From positions 124,001-188,000 of the forward strand of contig NZ_BAEE01000056.1 of NCBI RefSeq assembly GCF_000241265.1: a DNA stretch of 64,000 nt, in the 5' to 3' direction. The position numbers and the translations under genes are program-made. The stretch comes from Gordonia araii NBRC 100433. GTDB lineage: Bacteria > Actinomycetota > Actinomycetes > Mycobacteriales > Mycobacteriaceae. Shown here in pieces: positions 33,455 to 44,249 of the stretch. Under the pieces are notes generated by a model. The model was given only the letters and a program-made list of their open reading frames with translations, did not search any database and was not told the origin of the DNA. Positions within the stretch are counted from its first letter, which is position 1. Every line of letters begins with the position of its first letter.

Positions 33455-36400
33455 TCACAGCGCGTCCAGCCGGCGCGCGAGTTCGGTGCGGTACTTGGCG
33501 ACGTTGCCCATCTTGATGCTCTCGTACCCGCGCACCAGGTCGGGCAGTTCGGCGATGGCCACGGCCGCGGCCAGTCGATCCGGGGACGGCGCGTTCCCCA
33601 GACGGGCCAGCAGGTCCGCGACGACGCCTCGGTACTCGGCGACGAGTTCGCGCTCGGTGCGCCGGACCTCGGTGCGGCCGAAGGGGTCGAACGGCGTGCC
33701 GCGCAGCCGCTTCATCGTCGACAGCACGTGCAGCACGGGCCGGGCCCATCGGCCGAAGGCGATCTTCTCCCGCTTGCCCAGCGCTCGCAGGACCGGCGGA
33801 TGCAGCCGGACGGCCGTCCTGGCATCGGCGCCGAAGGTGTTGGCGACGCTCGCGGCGAACTCCTCGTCCTCGGTCAGCCGCGCCACCTCGTACTCGTCCT
33901 TGTAGGCCATCAGCTTGTAGAGATTGCGCGCCACCGCGTCGCTCAGCTCCTCGCCCAGCCCGCTCGCGTGCACCTGTGCCACCTGCGCCAGATATTCGCG
34001 GGCGTAGGCCTCGCTCTGATAGGCGATCAGTTCGTCGTAGCGGCGGGCCACGGTGGCGGCGAGTTCGCCGCCGACGCCGGGCAGGGTCGTGACGGCGGCT
34101 CGCGCGGCGTCGCTCGGCTCATAGGCGGGCGGTGTCACCCGGACCGAATCGGCCGCCCGGGTGAGAGCCGCGGGATCGGCGACGACCTGGCGACCGCGGC
34201 GGAAAGCCTGGATGTTCGCTTCGACGGCCACCCCGTTGAGTTCGACGGCGCGCTCGATCGATGCCGCGCTGATTCCGACCGCTCCGGTCTGATACGCCGC
34301 GCCGACCATCAGCATGTTGGCGTATTGCTCGTCGCCGAACAGGTCTTCGGACACCGCGCCGGCGTTCAGATAGACCGCTCGTGCGACATTCTCGTCGATG
34401 GTGGAGTGCACCCGCTGTGCGCTGGGGAAGCCGACCTCGGTCGACGTGACCATCGCGCCCGTCGGCACCCTGGTCGTCGACATGACGGCGACGGTCTTGG
34501 CGGGCGAGGCCACCTTCAGGTGGGCCGGGTCGGTGGCGACCAGTTGATCGCACGCCAGATAGACGTCGCAGTCCCCTGCGGCGACCTTCGCCGCCTGCTC
34601 GACCGGTTGTGCCGAGACCTTCAGATCGCTGACCACCGCGCCGCCCTTCTGGGCGAGTCCGGTCATGTCGACGGTGCGGGCGCTGTGTCCGTCCAGGACC
34701 GCGGCGGTCGCCAGGATCTGTGACACCGTCACCACGCCGGTGCCGCCGATACCGGTCACCCGGACGGTGAAGCCCCGGTTCGCCGACGCCCGGCCGGACG
34801 GCTCGGGTACGGCCCGCGCGGACAACGGCGGTACCCGTCGTCGTTCCTGCCGTTCGCCCGGCGTCACGGTCACGAAGGCCGGACAGTCGCCGGCCAGGCA
34901 GGAGAAGTCGTAGTTGCAGGAGCTTTGGTCGATCTGGGTCTTGCGGCCGAATTCGGTCTCCACGGGATGCACCGACAGACAGTTCGATTTCTCGCCGCAG
35001 TCCCCGCAACCCTCGCAGACGCGCTCGTTGATCATCACGCGCTGGGCCGGGGTGTCATAGGCGCCGCGCTTGCGCTTGCGGCGCTTCTCGGCCGCGCAGT
35101 ACTGGTCGTGCACCAGAACCGTGACGCCGGGGACGGCGGCGAGTTCGCGCTGCACGTCGAGCATGTCGTCGCGATGACGGACCGCCGCCGCGTGCGGCAG
35201 GCCGAGCGAGCGCGTGCGCTTGACGTCGTCGGTGGTGACGACCACCCGCGACACTCCTTCGGCGAGGAGCAGCGTGACGATCTCGGGCAGCGTCATCTCG
35301 CCGACCGGGTCCTGCCCTCCGGTCATCGCGACGGTGCCGTTGTAGAGGAGCTTGTAGGTGATGTTTTCGCCCGATGCCACCGCGGCGCGCAGGGCCAGCG
35401 ACCCGGAGTGCAGGAAGGTTCCGTCGCCGATGTTCTGCACGAAGTGGCCTTCGTCGACGAACGGCGCCATCCCGATCCACTGCGCGCCCTCGCCGCCCAT
35501 CTGGGTGATGCCGGTGACGTCGCCGACCTGGTGCGGATCCATCAGCAACGCCATGGCGTGGCAGCCGATCCCGGCCCCGACGAGGGAATCGGCACCGACC
35601 TTGGTGGAGCTGTTGTGCGGGCAGCCGGAGCAGAAGTAGGGCGTCCGCACCGCGAGGGGGAGCAGCATGCGCTCGCGTCGATCGGCGTGCTCGTCGAGCC
35701 ACCGCGCCGCGGATTCGATCCGGTGGCGGCGGCCGAGGCGATCGGCGAGCCCGCGGGTCACCGCATCGACGTCGAGTTCGCCGAACCGGGAGAACAGCGT
35801 CGAGCCGTCCTCGTGCGCCTTGCCGACGATGGCCGGCACGCCGGGGCGCCGGAAGAGGATGTCGCGCATCATCGTCTCGATGAAGTCGCGCTTCTCCTCC
35901 ACGACGATCACCTCGTCGAGGCCGTCGATGAACCGGTCCAGCACGTCGGTCGTCATCGGGTAGACCATGCCGAGTTTGAGGATGCGGATGCCGAGGCGGG
36001 CCAGGTCCCCGTCGGCAATGCCGAGGAGACGCAGCGCCTCGCGCACGTCGAGGTAGGTCTTGCCCGCCGCGACGATGCCGATGCGGTCGTCGGCGGTGCG
36101 GGCGACGATCTGGTTGAGACCGTTCAGGCGCGCGTACTCCACCGCTCGCGGGAGCCGGATGGTGAGCTGATTCTGCTCGAGTTCCATGAGATTCGCGCCG
36201 AGGAGAGTTCCGCTCGGGATGTGCGGACTGGCGCCCAGACCGCCGTATTCGGGGACGACCAGGTTTGGGCCGACGATCGCGGTCGATGCGCCGTCGGCGA
36301 CGTGCGCGGAGATCTTGAGCGAGGTCCACAGCCCCGACACCCGGCTCATCAGCGCGGCGTGCACCCCGAAGTCGAGGATGTCGGCGCTGTCGGCGGGGTA

Positions 36401-36991
36401 GAGGATCGGAATGTAGAGGTCGGCCAGGGCCATCTCGGATGCGCACGGCACCGTCGAACTCTTCGCGCCCGGATCGTCGCCCACCAGCGCGACCGCGCCG
36501 CCGCTCGGATGCGTGCCGATGAGATTCGCGTGACGCAGGGCGTCGGTCGCGCGGTCGAGGCCGGGCGCCTTGCCGTACCAGTAGCCGACGACGCCGTCGC
36601 GCCGCTCGCCGGCCGGGTCGGCGGCCAGGTGGCCGGCGCGGGCCGCGATCTGCGAACCCATCACCGAGGTCGCCGCGATCTCCTCGTTGAGGCCGGGCCG
36701 GTGCACGATGTCGAGGGGTGCCAGTAGTGCCCGTCTGCGGGCGATCTCCAGGTCGTAGCCGGCGAGCGGTGACCCTTCGTATCCGGAGATGAACGAGGCG
36801 GTCCGCAGACCGTCGCGGCGGTCGACGACGGCGCGGTCGCGAATCATGCGGACCAGCGCCTGGATCCCGGTGAGGTAGACGGTGCCCGATTCGCGGGTGT
36901 AGCGGTCGTCCAGCGAAAAGGCGGCGGGCGGCGCAGAGGGGGCTGAAGCGGTGAGGCTGAGGCGGTGCGCGCGGTCATCAGCGAGGGTCAT
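33455..36991 (-). CDS. Indolepyruvate-type 2-oxoacid:ferredoxin oxidoreductase (fused alpha/beta/gamma)
   Basis: A 1178-residue fused enzyme that oxidatively decarboxylates a 2-oxoacid to acyl-CoA with ferredoxin as acceptor. Order: an N-terminal pyruvate-ferredoxin-oxidoreductase alpha-like domain (S-G-Y-E-G-S-P-L-A-G-Y-D-L, residues 60-75), a TPP-binding region (G-I-G-C-H-A-M-A-L-L-M-D-P, then N-I-G-D-G-T-F-L-H-S-G), an iron-sulfur segment with C-E-G-C-G-D-C-G-E-K-S-N-C and C-N-Y-D-F-S-C-L-A-G-D-C, a gamma domain (V-T-G-I-G-G-T-G-V-V-T-V), and a C-terminal DUF6537-like part. The two-halved IorA/IorB architecture in one chain is usual in Actinobacteria. Substrates could be aryl or branched-chain 2-oxoacids; divergence from a leucine-type operon makes the latter attractive but unproven. 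Confidence 0.9.
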   Translation of the reverse strand: MTLADDRAHRLSLTASAPSAPPAAFSLDDRYTRESGTVYLTGIQALVRMIRDRAVVDRRDGLRTASFISGYEGSPLAGYDLEIARRRALLAPLDIVHRPGLNEEIAATSVMGSQIAARAGHLAADPAGERRDGVVGYWYGKAPGLDRATDALRHANLIGTHPSGGAVALVGDDPGAKSSTVPCASEMALADLYIPILYPADSADILDFGVHAALMSRVSGLWTSLKISAHVADGASTAIVGPNLVVPEYGGLGASPHIPSGTLLGANLMELEQNQLTIRLPRAVEYARLNGLNQIVARTADDRIGIVAAGKTYLDVREALRLLGIADGDLARLGIRILKLGMVYPMTTDVLDRFIDGLDEVIVVEEKRDFIETMMRDILFRRPGVPAIVGKAHEDGSTLFSRFGELDVDAVTRGLADRLGRRHRIESAARWLDEHADRRERMLLPLAVRTPYFCSGCPHNSSTKVGADSLVGAGIGCHAMALLMDPHQVGDVTGITQMGGEGAQWIGMAPFVDEGHFVQNIGDGTFLHSGSLALRAAVASGENITYKLLYNGTVAMTGGQDPVGEMTLPEIVTLLLAEGVSRVVVTTDDVKRTRSLGLPHAAAVRHRDDMLDVQRELAAVPGVTVLVHDQYCAAEKRRKRKRGAYDTPAQRVMINERVCEGCGDCGEKSNCLSVHPVETEFGRKTQIDQSSCNYDFSCLAGDCPAFVTVTPGERQERRRVPPLSARAVPEPSGRASANRGFTVRVTGIGGTGVVTVSQILATAAVLDGHSARTVDMTGLAQKGGAVVSDLKVSAQPVEQAAKVAAGDCDVYLACDQLVATDPAHLKVASPAKTVAVMSTTRVPTGAMVTSTEVGFPSAQRVHSTIDENVARAVYLNAGAVSEDLFGDEQYANMLMVGAAYQTGAVGISAASIERAVELNGVAVEANIQAFRRGRQVVADPAALTRAADSVRVTPPAYEPSDAARAAVTTLPGVGGELAATVARRYDELIAYQSEAYAREYLAQVAQVHASGLGEELSDAVARNLYKLMAYKDEYEVARLTEDEEFAASVANTFGADARTAVRLHPPVLRALGKREKIAFGRWARPVLHVLSTMKRLRGTPFDPFGRTEVRRTERELVAEYRGVVADLLARLGNAPSPDRLAAAVAIAELPDLVRGYESIKMGNVAKYRTELARRLDAL

Positions 36992-37035
36992 GGGATCACC
37001 CGGCCTTCGTATTCAGCTCCGGCGCCGGAGTCCAT
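36988..37035 (-). CDS. Possible 15-codon upstream reading frame ahead of the oxidoreductase
   Basis: On the minus strand an ATG at 37035 opens M-D-S-G-A-G-A-E-Y-E-G-R-V-I-P and stops at TGA 36990-36988, overlapping the next ATG (ATGA). Tentative; see the pattern described in the findings. Confidence 0.3.
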   Translation of the reverse strand: MDSGAGAEYEGRVIP

Positions 37036-37190
37036 CGGTGGCGGCGCCCGGCGGCGAGGCGGTGTGTTCGTCGGTCCGCGGGGTGTGCGGGCCTGCCCCA
37101 AGCCTACGAAGATTTGTGATCCACGTCACGCACCGCGAGAGAATCGGCAGCGGGCGTGACAAGTGTGGGGTGCGTCACCTAAACTCATCT

Positions 37191-37210
37191 CAGTTAATCA
37201 CTACTAACTG
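37191..37210. promoter_or_regulatory. Palindrome upstream of accD (candidate TetR operator)
   Basis: CAGTTA (37191-37196) and TAACTG (37205-37210) are separated by 8 nt, immediately before the AAAGG Shine-Dalgarno of accD. The position would block both transcription start and ribosome access. It lies in the 230-nt divergent gap with the oxidoreductase gene, so one regulator could affect both. Confidence 0.5.
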
Positions 37211-37221
37211 AAAGGCGTGTG

Positions 37222-38844
37222 GTGGCCAGCACCAACGACGAAGCCGCTGCCGGCGCGACGTCTGCCGGACAGTCGTCGGCTGCGCCGCGCCGCGCCGCGC
37301 ACGAAGCGAACATCGGCACCTTGCGCCATCGCCTCGCCACGGCCGCTGCCGGCGGCGGTGAGAAGGCGCGCGAACGTCACCTGTCGCGCGGCAAGCTGCT
37401 AGTCCGGGACCGTATCGACGTCCTGCTCGACCCGGGTTCCCCCTTCCTCGAGATCGCCCCGCTCGCCGCGTTCGGGATGTACGACGACAAGGCGCCGAGC
37501 GCGGGAGTGGTGGCCGGAATCGGCCGGGTCCACGGCCGCGAATGCATGATCGTCGCCAACGACGCCACGGTGTCCGGGGGCACCTACTATCCGGTCACGG
37601 TCAAGAAGCACCTGCGTGCCCAAGAAGTGGCGGCCGCCAACCGTCTCCCGTGCGTCTATCTCGTCGACTCCGGCGGGGCGATGCTGCTCCAGCAGGACGA
37701 GGTCTTCCCCGACCGCGAGCACTTCGGGCGGATCTTCTTCAACCAGGCGACGATGAGCGCCGCGGGCATTCCGCAACTCGCCGCCGTCCTCGGCTCGTCG
37801 ACGGCCGGCGGCGCGTACGTCCCGGCGATGAGCGACGAGAACGTCATCGTGGCCGAACAGGGCACGATCTTCCTGGCCGGTCCGCCGCTGGTCAAGGCGG
37901 CAACCGGCGAAGACGTCAGCGCCGAGGACCTCGGCGGCGGCGCCATGCACTCGTCGGTCTCCGGTGTCACCGACCACCTCGTCGACAACGACGAGCAGGC
38001 GCTGGCGAAACTGCGCGAGATCGTCGCCACCCTGGGTCCGCGCGAGCCCGCCCAGTGGGAGACGGAGCCGACCCGGGAGCCGTCGCGCCCGCAGGCCGAC
38101 CTCTACGACGTCGTCCCGACCGACCCGCGAATCCCCTACGACGTGCACGAGGTACTCGAAATCCTCTCCGACGGCGGCGAGTACACCGAGTTCAAGGCGA
38201 ACTACGGCACGTCGCTGGTCACCGCGTTCGCCCGCATCCACGGCCACCCGGTCGGTTTCGTCGCCAACAACGGCGTCCTCTTCTCCGAGTCCGCGCTAAA
38301 AGGCGCCCACTTCATCGAACTGTGCGACCGCCGCCGGATTCCGCTCGTGTTCCTGCAGAACATCACCGGGTTCATGGTCGGCCGCGCCTACGAGGAGGGC
38401 GGTATCGCCAAGAACGGCGCCAAGATGGTCACCGCCGTCGCGTGCGCGCGCGTGCCGAAGCTGACCGTGATGATCGGAGGCTCCTTCGGTGCGGGCAACT
38501 ACTCCATGTGCGGCCGTGCCTATTCGCCGCGCTTCCTGTGGTCCTGGCCCAATGCGCGGATCTCGGTGATGGGCGGTCCGCAGGCCGCCGACACCCTCGC
38601 CACCGTGCGCCGCGCACAGCTGGAGCGCTCGGGCCAGACGTGGCCGGATGCCGACGAAGAGGCCTTCAAGGAGCCGATCCGCCGGCAGTTCGAGCAACAG
38701 AGCGACGCCTACTACTCGACGGCGCGCCTGTGGGACGACGGCATCATCGATCCCGCCGACACCCGCACGGTGCTCGGCCTGGCGCTGGAGGCCTGCCGGT
38801 ACGCGCCCCTCGACCCTGTCAGCAACGGCGTCTTCCGGATGTGA
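37222..38844 (+). CDS. accD1: Acyl-CoA carboxylase carboxyltransferase subunit, AccD1 / methylcrotonyl-CoA type
   Basis: A 540-residue biotin-dependent carboxyltransferase beta subunit. The N-terminal crotonase-like half has [27 protein letters not shown] and [14 protein letters not shown]; the C-terminal half has [24 protein letters not shown] and [20 protein letters not shown] plus the K-N-G-A-K-M segment is characteristic of 3-methylcrotonyl-CoA carboxylases, and the gene order matches M. tuberculosis accD1-accA1 (Rv2502c-Rv2501c). The GTG at 37222 is used, 6 nt after TGAAAGG; an adjacent GTG at 37219 is possible. First gene of a five-gene operon. Confidence 0.9.
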   Translation: MASTNDEAAAGATSAGQSSAAPRRAAHEANIGTLRHRLATAAAGGGEKARERHLSRGKLLVRDRIDVLLDPGSPFLEIAPLAAFGMYDDKAPSAGVVAGIGRVHGRECMIVANDATVSGGTYYPVTVKKHLRAQEVAAANRLPCVYLVDSGGAMLLQQDEVFPDREHFGRIFFNQATMSAAGIPQLAAVLGSSTAGGAYVPAMSDENVIVAEQGTIFLAGPPLVKAATGEDVSAEDLGGGAMHSSVSGVTDHLVDNDEQALAKLREIVATLGPREPAQWETEPTREPSRPQADLYDVVPTDPRIPYDVHEVLEILSDGGEYTEFKANYGTSLVTAFARIHGHPVGFVANNGVLFSESALKGAHFIELCDRRRIPLVFLQNITGFMVGRAYEEGGIAKNGAKMVTAVACARVPKLTVMIGGSFGAGNYSMCGRAYSPRFLWSWPNARISVMGGPQAADTLATVRRAQLERSGQTWPDADEEAFKEPIRRQFEQQSDAYYSTARLWDDGIIDPADTRTVLGLALEACRYAPLDPVSNGVFRM

Positions 38845-38848
38845 CGAC

Positions 38849-40912
38849 ATGACTACCGCAACCACCGCTTCCGCCGCTCCCACGCGGACCATCCGCAGCG
38901 TCCTCGTGGCCAACCGGGGTGAGATCGCGTGCCGCGTGATCGCATCGCTGCGCGCCATGGGAATCCGTTCCATCGCCGTCTACTCCGACGCCGACGCGCA
39001 CGCCCCGCATGTCGCCGCCGCGGACGTGGCCGTGCGCCTCGGACCGGCCCCGGCGGCGCAGAGCTATCTCGACATCGACAAGGTCGTGCGCGCCGCGGCG
39101 CAAACCGGTGCCGACGCCGTTCACCCCGGCTACGGCTTCCTCTCGGAGAATCAAGAGTTCGCCGGGGTCCTGGCCGCGGCCGGCATCGTCTTCATCGGTC
39201 CGCCCGCGACGGCCATCGCGACCATGGGCGACAAGATCGCGGCGCGGGAGGCGGTGACGCGGCGCGACGTTCCGGTGGTCCCGGGACTGTCGCGGCCCGG
39301 ACTCACCGACGACGACCTGATCGCCGCCGCACCGGATATCGGCTTCCCGGTGCTCATCAAGCCGAGTGCGGGCGGCGGCGGCAAGGGCATGCACCGCGTC
39401 GAGAACCCCGCGGACCTGCCCGCGGCGCTGGCCACCGCGCGCCGGGAGGCGTCGGCCGCCTTCGGCGACGACACGCTGTTCCTCGAGCATTTCGTCGATA
39501 CGCCCAGGCATATCGAGGTGCAGGTTCTCGCCGACGAGCACGGCACGGTGATCCATCTGGGCGAACGCGAGTGCTCGCTGCAGCGCCGCCACCAGAAGGT
39601 GATCGAGGAGGCGCCGTCGGCCCTCCTCGACGCCGCGACGCGCGCCCGGATCGGCGAAGCGGCCTGCGATGCCGCGCGCAGTGTCGGCTACACCGGTGCG
39701 GGCACCGTCGAGTTCATCGTCTCCGCGCACCGGCCCGACGAGTTCTTCTTCATGGAGATGAACACGCGCCTACAGGTCGAGCATCCCGTCACCGAGATGG
39801 TCACCGGGATCGACCTGGTGGAACAACAGATCCGCGTCGCCCGGGGCGAAGCCCTCACCATCGCCCAGGAGGACGTGGTGCTGAGCGGACACGCCGTCGA
39901 GGCGCGGGTGTACGCAGAGGATCCGGTACAGGGGTTCCTGCCCACCGGCGGAACCGTCCGGACGCTCGTATGGCCGGGGGGAGCCGGCGTACGCGTCGAT
40001 GCCGGCATCGAAACCGGATCGGTCGTCGGCACCGACTACGACCCGATGCTCGCGAAGATCGTCTGTCACGGCGCCGACCGCACCGAGGCGCTCGACCGGC
40101 TCGACGAGGCGCTGGCCAAGGCCGTACTCGTCGGCGTCGGCACCAATATCGAATTCTGCCGTTACGTCCTGGGCCGGCCCCAGGTCCGTGACGGCGACCT
40201 CGACACCGAACTGCTAGACCGCCTCGTCGCCGACTACGAACCTCCGGCGCCCACCCCCGCGGCGCTCGTCGCCGGGGCATTGGGCACGCTGTCCCTCGGC
40301 CGTCCCGACGACGTGTGGAGCAGCGCCGTCGCGTTCCGGATCGGAGCGCCGTCGCCGATCGTGACGCGCCTGGTCTGCGACGGCCGGAAGTACACGGTGT
40401 CGGCGCTGGTCACCGAATCGGACCTGCGCACCGTGCACGCGGAGACGACGATCACCGACGAAGACGCCGGCGGCGAACCGTGGCACGGGTCGGTCTATCT
40501 CAAACCGCGCGACGGCCACGCCGTCACCGTGCGCTGCGACGGAATCGGCTCGCGATGGGTCGTCGAGCCGACGGGCGGACTCGCCCAGCGCTGGGTGTGC
40601 GGCGAAGAGGGCACCTGGATCATGCAGCAGGCGCACGTGCTCGAATCCTCCGGCGACGCCGACGCGGCCGGCGACGTGCGCAGCCCGATGCCCGGCACCG
40701 TCGTCGACGTCCCCGGTGTCGACGGGAGCACCGTCGAGGCGGGCGACCCACTGGTCGTCGTCGAAGCGATGAAGATGGAGCACACGCTGCGCGCGCCGGT
40801 CGCCGGCACGGCGTCGATCACGGTGACCGCCGGTGAGAAGGTCGACGCGTCGCAGGTTCTCGCGCATGTGACGGCCGTGCCGGCCGGCACCGAAGAAGAC
40901 CGAACCGAATGA
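38849..40912 (+). CDS. accA1: Biotin carboxylase/BCCP subunit, AccA1 / methylcrotonyl-CoA type
   Basis: A 687-residue alpha subunit with an N-terminal biotin carboxylase ([16 protein letters not shown]-grasp [30 protein letters not shown]) and a C-terminal BCCP with biotinyl Lys642 in V-V-E-A-M-K-M-E-H. The middle linker (450-600) is the carboxyltransferase-binding region. With AccD it would carboxylate 3-methylcrotonyl-CoA. It starts 4 nt after accD and ends 16 nt before the dehydrogenase. It is the only biotin carboxylase in the window, which matters for the carboxyltransferase-only protein at 44246. Confidence 0.92.
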   Translation: MTTATTASAAPTRTIRSVLVANRGEIACRVIASLRAMGIRSIAVYSDADAHAPHVAAADVAVRLGPAPAAQSYLDIDKVVRAAAQTGADAVHPGYGFLSENQEFAGVLAAAGIVFIGPPATAIATMGDKIAAREAVTRRDVPVVPGLSRPGLTDDDLIAAAPDIGFPVLIKPSAGGGGKGMHRVENPADLPAALATARREASAAFGDDTLFLEHFVDTPRHIEVQVLADEHGTVIHLGERECSLQRRHQKVIEEAPSALLDAATRARIGEAACDAARSVGYTGAGTVEFIVSAHRPDEFFFMEMNTRLQVEHPVTEMVTGIDLVEQQIRVARGEALTIAQEDVVLSGHAVEARVYAEDPVQGFLPTGGTVRTLVWPGGAGVRVDAGIETGSVVGTDYDPMLAKIVCHGADRTEALDRLDEALAKAVLVGVGTNIEFCRYVLGRPQVRDGDLDTELLDRLVADYEPPAPTPAALVAGALGTLSLGRPDDVWSSAVAFRIGAPSPIVTRLVCDGRKYTVSALVTESDLRTVHAETTITDEDAGGEPWHGSVYLKPRDGHAVTVRCDGIGSRWVVEPTGGLAQRWVCGEEGTWIMQQAHVLESSGDADAAGDVRSPMPGTVVDVPGVDGSTVEAGDPLVVVEAMKMEHTLRAPVAGTASITVTAGEKVDASQVLAHVTAVPAGTEEDRTE

Positions 40913-40928
40913 TGGAGGAGCGCCGCAG

Positions 40929-42077
40929 ATGGAACTGACGAGCGAGTACACCGACCTGATCGCCAGCGTGCGCGACTTCACGCGCCAGGTCGTCGCGCCG
41001 GTGTCCTACGAGCACGACCGGGAGAAGACCTTCCCCTACGAGGTCGTCGCGCAGATGGGCGAGATGGGGCTGTTCGGCCTGCCCTTCCCCGAGGAGTACG
41101 GCGGGATGGGCGGCGACTACTTCGCCCTGGCCCTGGCGCTGGAGGAGCTGGGCAAGGCCGACCAGTCGGTGGCGATCACGCTGGAGGCGGGGGTCGGGCT
41201 CGGCGCCATGCCGATCTACCGGTTCGGCACCGAGGAACAGAAGCAGCGGTGGCTGCCCGACCTCGTCGCCGGAAAGCGGTTGGCCGGGTTCGGCCTGACC
41301 GAGCCGGGCGCGGGCAGCGACGCGGGCGCGACGGCCACGACGGCGGTCGCCGACGGCGACGAGTGGGTGATCAACGGGGCCAAGCAGTTCATCACCAACT
41401 CCGGGTCCGACATCACGTCGCTCGTCACGGTGACCGCGGTGACCGGCACGGGCGACGACGGCAAGAAGGAGATCTCGACGATCATCGTCCCGGCCGGCAC
41501 GCCCGGCTTCGTCGCCGAACCCGCCTACGACAAGGTCGGCTGGCACGCGTCGGACACGCACCCGCTCAGCTTCACCGACGTCCGCGTGCCGGCGGAGAAC
41601 CTGCTCGGCACGCGCGGACGCGGCTACGCGAACTTCCTGTCGATCCTCGACGAGGGGCGCATCGCGATCGCCGGCCTGGCAACCGGCGTGGCACAGGGCT
41701 GCGTCGACGAGTGCGTCAAATACGCCGGGGAGCGCAAGTCCTTCGGCAAACCCATCAACTCCTACCAGTCCATCTCCTTCGCCATCGCGCGGATGGAGGC
41801 CAGGGCGCACGTCGCCCGCACCGCCTACTACGACGCCGCCGCCAAGATGCTCGCCGGCAAACCGTTCAAGAAGGAGGCGGCGATCGCCAAGATGATCTCC
41901 AGCGAGGCGGCGATGGACAACGCCCGGATGGCCACGCAGATCCACGGCGGCTACGGATTCATGAACGAGTACCCGGTCTCCCGCCACTACCGCGATTCGA
42001 AGATCCTGGAAATCGGCGAGGGCACCACGGAGGTGCAGCTCATGCTCATCGCCCGCGCGCTGGGACTGCCGTCGTGA
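40929..42077 (+). CDS. Acyl-CoA dehydrogenase (FadE19-like)
   Basis: A 382-residue FAD-dependent acyl-CoA dehydrogenase. Signatures: G-L-T-E-P-G-A-G-S-D-A-G-A near residue 125, F-I-T-N-S-G, D-E-G-R-I-A-I-A-G-L-A-T-G-V-A-Q-G, Q-I-H-G-G-Y-G-F-M-N-E-Y-P-V-S-R-H-Y-R-D and E-I-G-E-G-T-T-E-V-Q. In the matching M. tuberculosis cluster this slot holds FadE19; in a leucine route it would oxidise isovaleryl-CoA to 3-methylcrotonyl-CoA, the substrate of the preceding carboxylase. Its TGA overlaps the GTG of the MaoC gene. Substrate assignment is from context. Confidence 0.92.
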   Translation: MELTSEYTDLIASVRDFTRQVVAPVSYEHDREKTFPYEVVAQMGEMGLFGLPFPEEYGGMGGDYFALALALEELGKADQSVAITLEAGVGLGAMPIYRFGTEEQKQRWLPDLVAGKRLAGFGLTEPGAGSDAGATATTAVADGDEWVINGAKQFITNSGSDITSLVTVTAVTGTGDDGKKEISTIIVPAGTPGFVAEPAYDKVGWHASDTHPLSFTDVRVPAENLLGTRGRGYANFLSILDEGRIAIAGLATGVAQGCVDECVKYAGERKSFGKPINSYQSISFAIARMEARAHVARTAYYDAAAKMLAGKPFKKEAAIAKMISSEAAMDNARMATQIHGGYGFMNEYPVSRHYRDSKILEIGEGTTEVQLMLIARALGLPS

Positions 42078-42577
42078 CCGGCGCCGCCCTCCCGCCGGCC
42101 AAACGGGTCACCCAGCGCGGACTCTGGTTCGAGGAGTTCGAGATCGGTGCGGTCTACGAGCACCGGCCGGGCCGCACCGTCACCGAGGCCGACAACGTCC
42201 TGTTCACCACGCTGACGATGAACACCCAGGCGCTGCATCTCGATGCGGCCTGGTCGGCGGAACAGCCGGGATTCGACGGGCAGCGGCTCATCAACTCGAT
42301 GTTCACGCTCTCGACCATCGTCGGCCTGTCGGTGGCCCAGCTGACCCAGGGCACCCTGGTCGCCAACCTCGGCTTCTCCGATATCGCGTTCCCCGCGCCG
42401 ATGTTCGCCGGCGACACGCTCTACGCCGAGACCGAGTGCACCGGAAAGCGGGAATCGAAGTCCCGGCCGGGGGAGGGCGTGGTCAGCTTGACTCACATCG
42501 GACGTAACCAGGACGGCGTCGTCGTCGCCCGGGCGTCGCGGTCCACCCTGGTGCGGCTGCGACCGGAAACAGACTGA
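42074..42577 (+). CDS. MaoC-family dehydratase (Rv2499c-like)
   Basis: A 167-residue hot-dog-fold hydratase. The hydratase-2 type motif region reads [22 protein letters not shown] near residues 40-60, with the Asp-His dyad displaced as in this subfamily, and [12 protein letters not shown] follows. It matches the MaoC gene next to fadE19 in M. tuberculosis (Rv2499c); by pathway logic it would hydrate 3-methylglutaconyl-CoA or a related enoyl-CoA. The GTG start overlaps the dehydrogenase stop (GTGA). Confidence 0.88.
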   Translation: MTGAALPPAKRVTQRGLWFEEFEIGAVYEHRPGRTVTEADNVLFTTLTMNTQALHLDAAWSAEQPGFDGQRLINSMFTLSTIVGLSVAQLTQGTLVANLGFSDIAFPAPMFAGDTLYAETECTGKRESKSRPGEGVVSLTHIGRNQDGVVVARASRSTLVRLRPETD

Positions 42578-42605
42578 ACAACGAACAAAGGGTGAGGTGA
42601 GACCG

Positions 42606-44249
42606 GTGGACGAGAAGGCCCCCGCAACCGTCGAGCAGTCGTATTCGCGCGGCGAGCCGCAGCCGCAGCTGCTGGACGAGACGATCTACGACAACTTCGT
42701 CGCCACCGCGGAGAGACTCGGCGAGAACCTGGCGATCGCCGACGCCGCCGCCGGCCGCACGTGGACCTACCGCGAGATGGCCCGCGACGTGCGCGCCCTC
42801 GCCGCCGGGCTCCTGCGCTCGGGCGTCGGCCGTGGTGACCGGGTGGGTGTGTGGTCGCCCAATCGCGCCGAGTGGGTGCTGGCGCAGTACGCCACGGCGG
42901 CGATGGGCGCCATCCTGGTCAACATCAATCCGTCCTACCGGCAGAACGAGCTCGACTTCGCGCTCGGCCACGCCGGCATCTCGCTGGTGCTCGCTTCGCC
43001 GGCCTTCAAGGACTCGGACTATCCGACCATGGTCGCCCGGGCCGCGGATTCGCTGCCCGAGCCCGTTCCGCTGGTCGTCTTCGGCAGCCAGGAGTGGGCG
43101 GCGCTGCTGGCCGATCCGTCCGACGCGGAAGTCGCCGCCGTCGCGGAAGCCGCCGCCGGCCTCGACCCGGACGACCCGATCAACATCCAGTTCACCTCCG
43201 GAACCACCGGGGCGCCCAAGGGGGCGACGCTCACCCACCGCAACATCCTCAACAACGGGTATCTGGTCGGGGAACTGCTTGGCTACACCGACGCCGACCG
43301 CATCTGCATCCCGGTGCCCTTCTATCACTGCTTCGGCATGGTCATGGGCAACCTCGCCGCGACCACGCACGGGGCCGCAATGGTCATTCCGGCGCCCGCC
43401 TTCGACCCGGCGGCGACACTGACGGCTGTCGCCGAGTTCGGCTGCACCAGCCTGTACGGGGTGCCGACGATGTTCATCGCCGAACTCGCGCTGCCCGACT
43501 TCGGCGACTACGACCTGTCCAGCCTGCGCACCGGCATCATGGCCGGATCGCCCTGTCCCGAGCAGGTCATGCGCGAGGTCGTCGACCGGATGCACATGGA
43601 GGAGGTGTCGATCTGCTACGGCATGACCGAGACCTCCCCGGTCTCCACGCAGACCAGGACCGACGACGAGCTGGGGCTGCGCGTGGGTACCGTCGGCCGC
43701 GTCGGGCCGCACCTGGAGATCAAGGTCGTCGATCCGGCCACCGGGGACACCGTGCCGCGCGGGGTCGCCGGCGAGTTCTGCACGCGCGGCTACAGCGTGA
43801 TGAAGGGCTACTGGAACCAGCCGGAGAAGACCGCGGAAGTACTCGACGAGCAGGGCTGGATGCACACCGGGGACATCGCGGTGATGGGCGAGAACGGGTA
43901 CGTGCAGATCACCGGCCGCATCAAGGACATGGTGATCCGCGGCGGCGAGAACATCTACCCGCGCGAGATCGAGGAATTCCTCTACACCCATCCCGACATC
44001 CTCGACGCGCAGGTGATCGGCGTCCCCGACGAGCGCTACGGCGAAGAGCTGATGGCATGGGTGCGCCTGCGCGACGGTGTCGCCGACTTCACCGTCGAGG
44101 ACCTCCGCGCCTTCGCCGACGGGAAGATCGCCCGCCACAAGATCCCGAAATACGTCCACGTGGTCGACGAATTCCCGATGACGGTGACGGGCAAGGTGCG
44201 CAAGGTCGACATGCGCGCCGAGGCGATCGAGCTGCTCGGCCTGGCTTAG
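42606..44249 (+). CDS. Acyl-CoA synthetase, AMP-forming (FadD35-like)
   Basis: A 547-residue ANL-superfamily ligase making acyl-CoA from a free acid and ATP. Motifs: P-loop-like [12 protein letters not shown] near residue 200, [21 protein letters not shown], the hinge [16 protein letters not shown] and the catalytic Lys in [10 protein letters not shown]. It may activate isovalerate or another branched acid entering the pathway. GTG 42606 is chosen (GAGGTGA 5 nt upstream); GTG 42597 is an alternative. Its stop overlaps the stop of the convergent carboxyltransferase gene, with no terminator between. Confidence 0.9.
   Translation: MDEKAPATVEQSYSRGEPQPQLLDETIYDNFVATAERLGENLAIADAAAGRTWTYREMARDVRALAAGLLRSGVGRGDRVGVWSPNRAEWVLAQYATAAMGAILVNINPSYRQNELDFALGHAGISLVLASPAFKDSDYPTMVARAADSLPEPVPLVVFGSQEWAALLADPSDAEVAAVAEAAAGLDPDDPINIQFTSGTTGAPKGATLTHRNILNNGYLVGELLGYTDADRICIPVPFYHCFGMVMGNLAATTHGAAMVIPAPAFDPAATLTAVAEFGCTSLYGVPTMFIAELALPDFGDYDLSSLRTGIMAGSPCPEQVMREVVDRMHMEEVSICYGMTETSPVSTQTRTDDELGLRVGTVGRVGPHLEIKVVDPATGDTVPRGVAGEFCTRGYSVMKGYWNQPEKTAEVLDEQGWMHTGDIAVMGENGYVQITGRIKDMVIRGGENIYPREIEEFLYTHPDILDAQVIGVPDERYGEELMAWVRLRDGVADFTVEDLRAFADGKIARHKIPKYVHVVDEFPMTVTGKVRKVDMRAEAIELLGLA

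Noticed and set aside
38849..40912. AccA as the proven biotin donor of the carboxyltransferase at 44246
   Set aside because: Proximity alone does not show it; AccA already has its cognate AccD in the same operon. Kept only as a hypothesis in the findings.
44246..44249. Overlapping stop codons of fadD and the carboxyltransferase gene as sign of a misassembly
   Set aside because: Both proteins end at natural family C-termini, and convergent overlaps also occur at 3878-3885 and 17649-17666, so tight packing is normal here.
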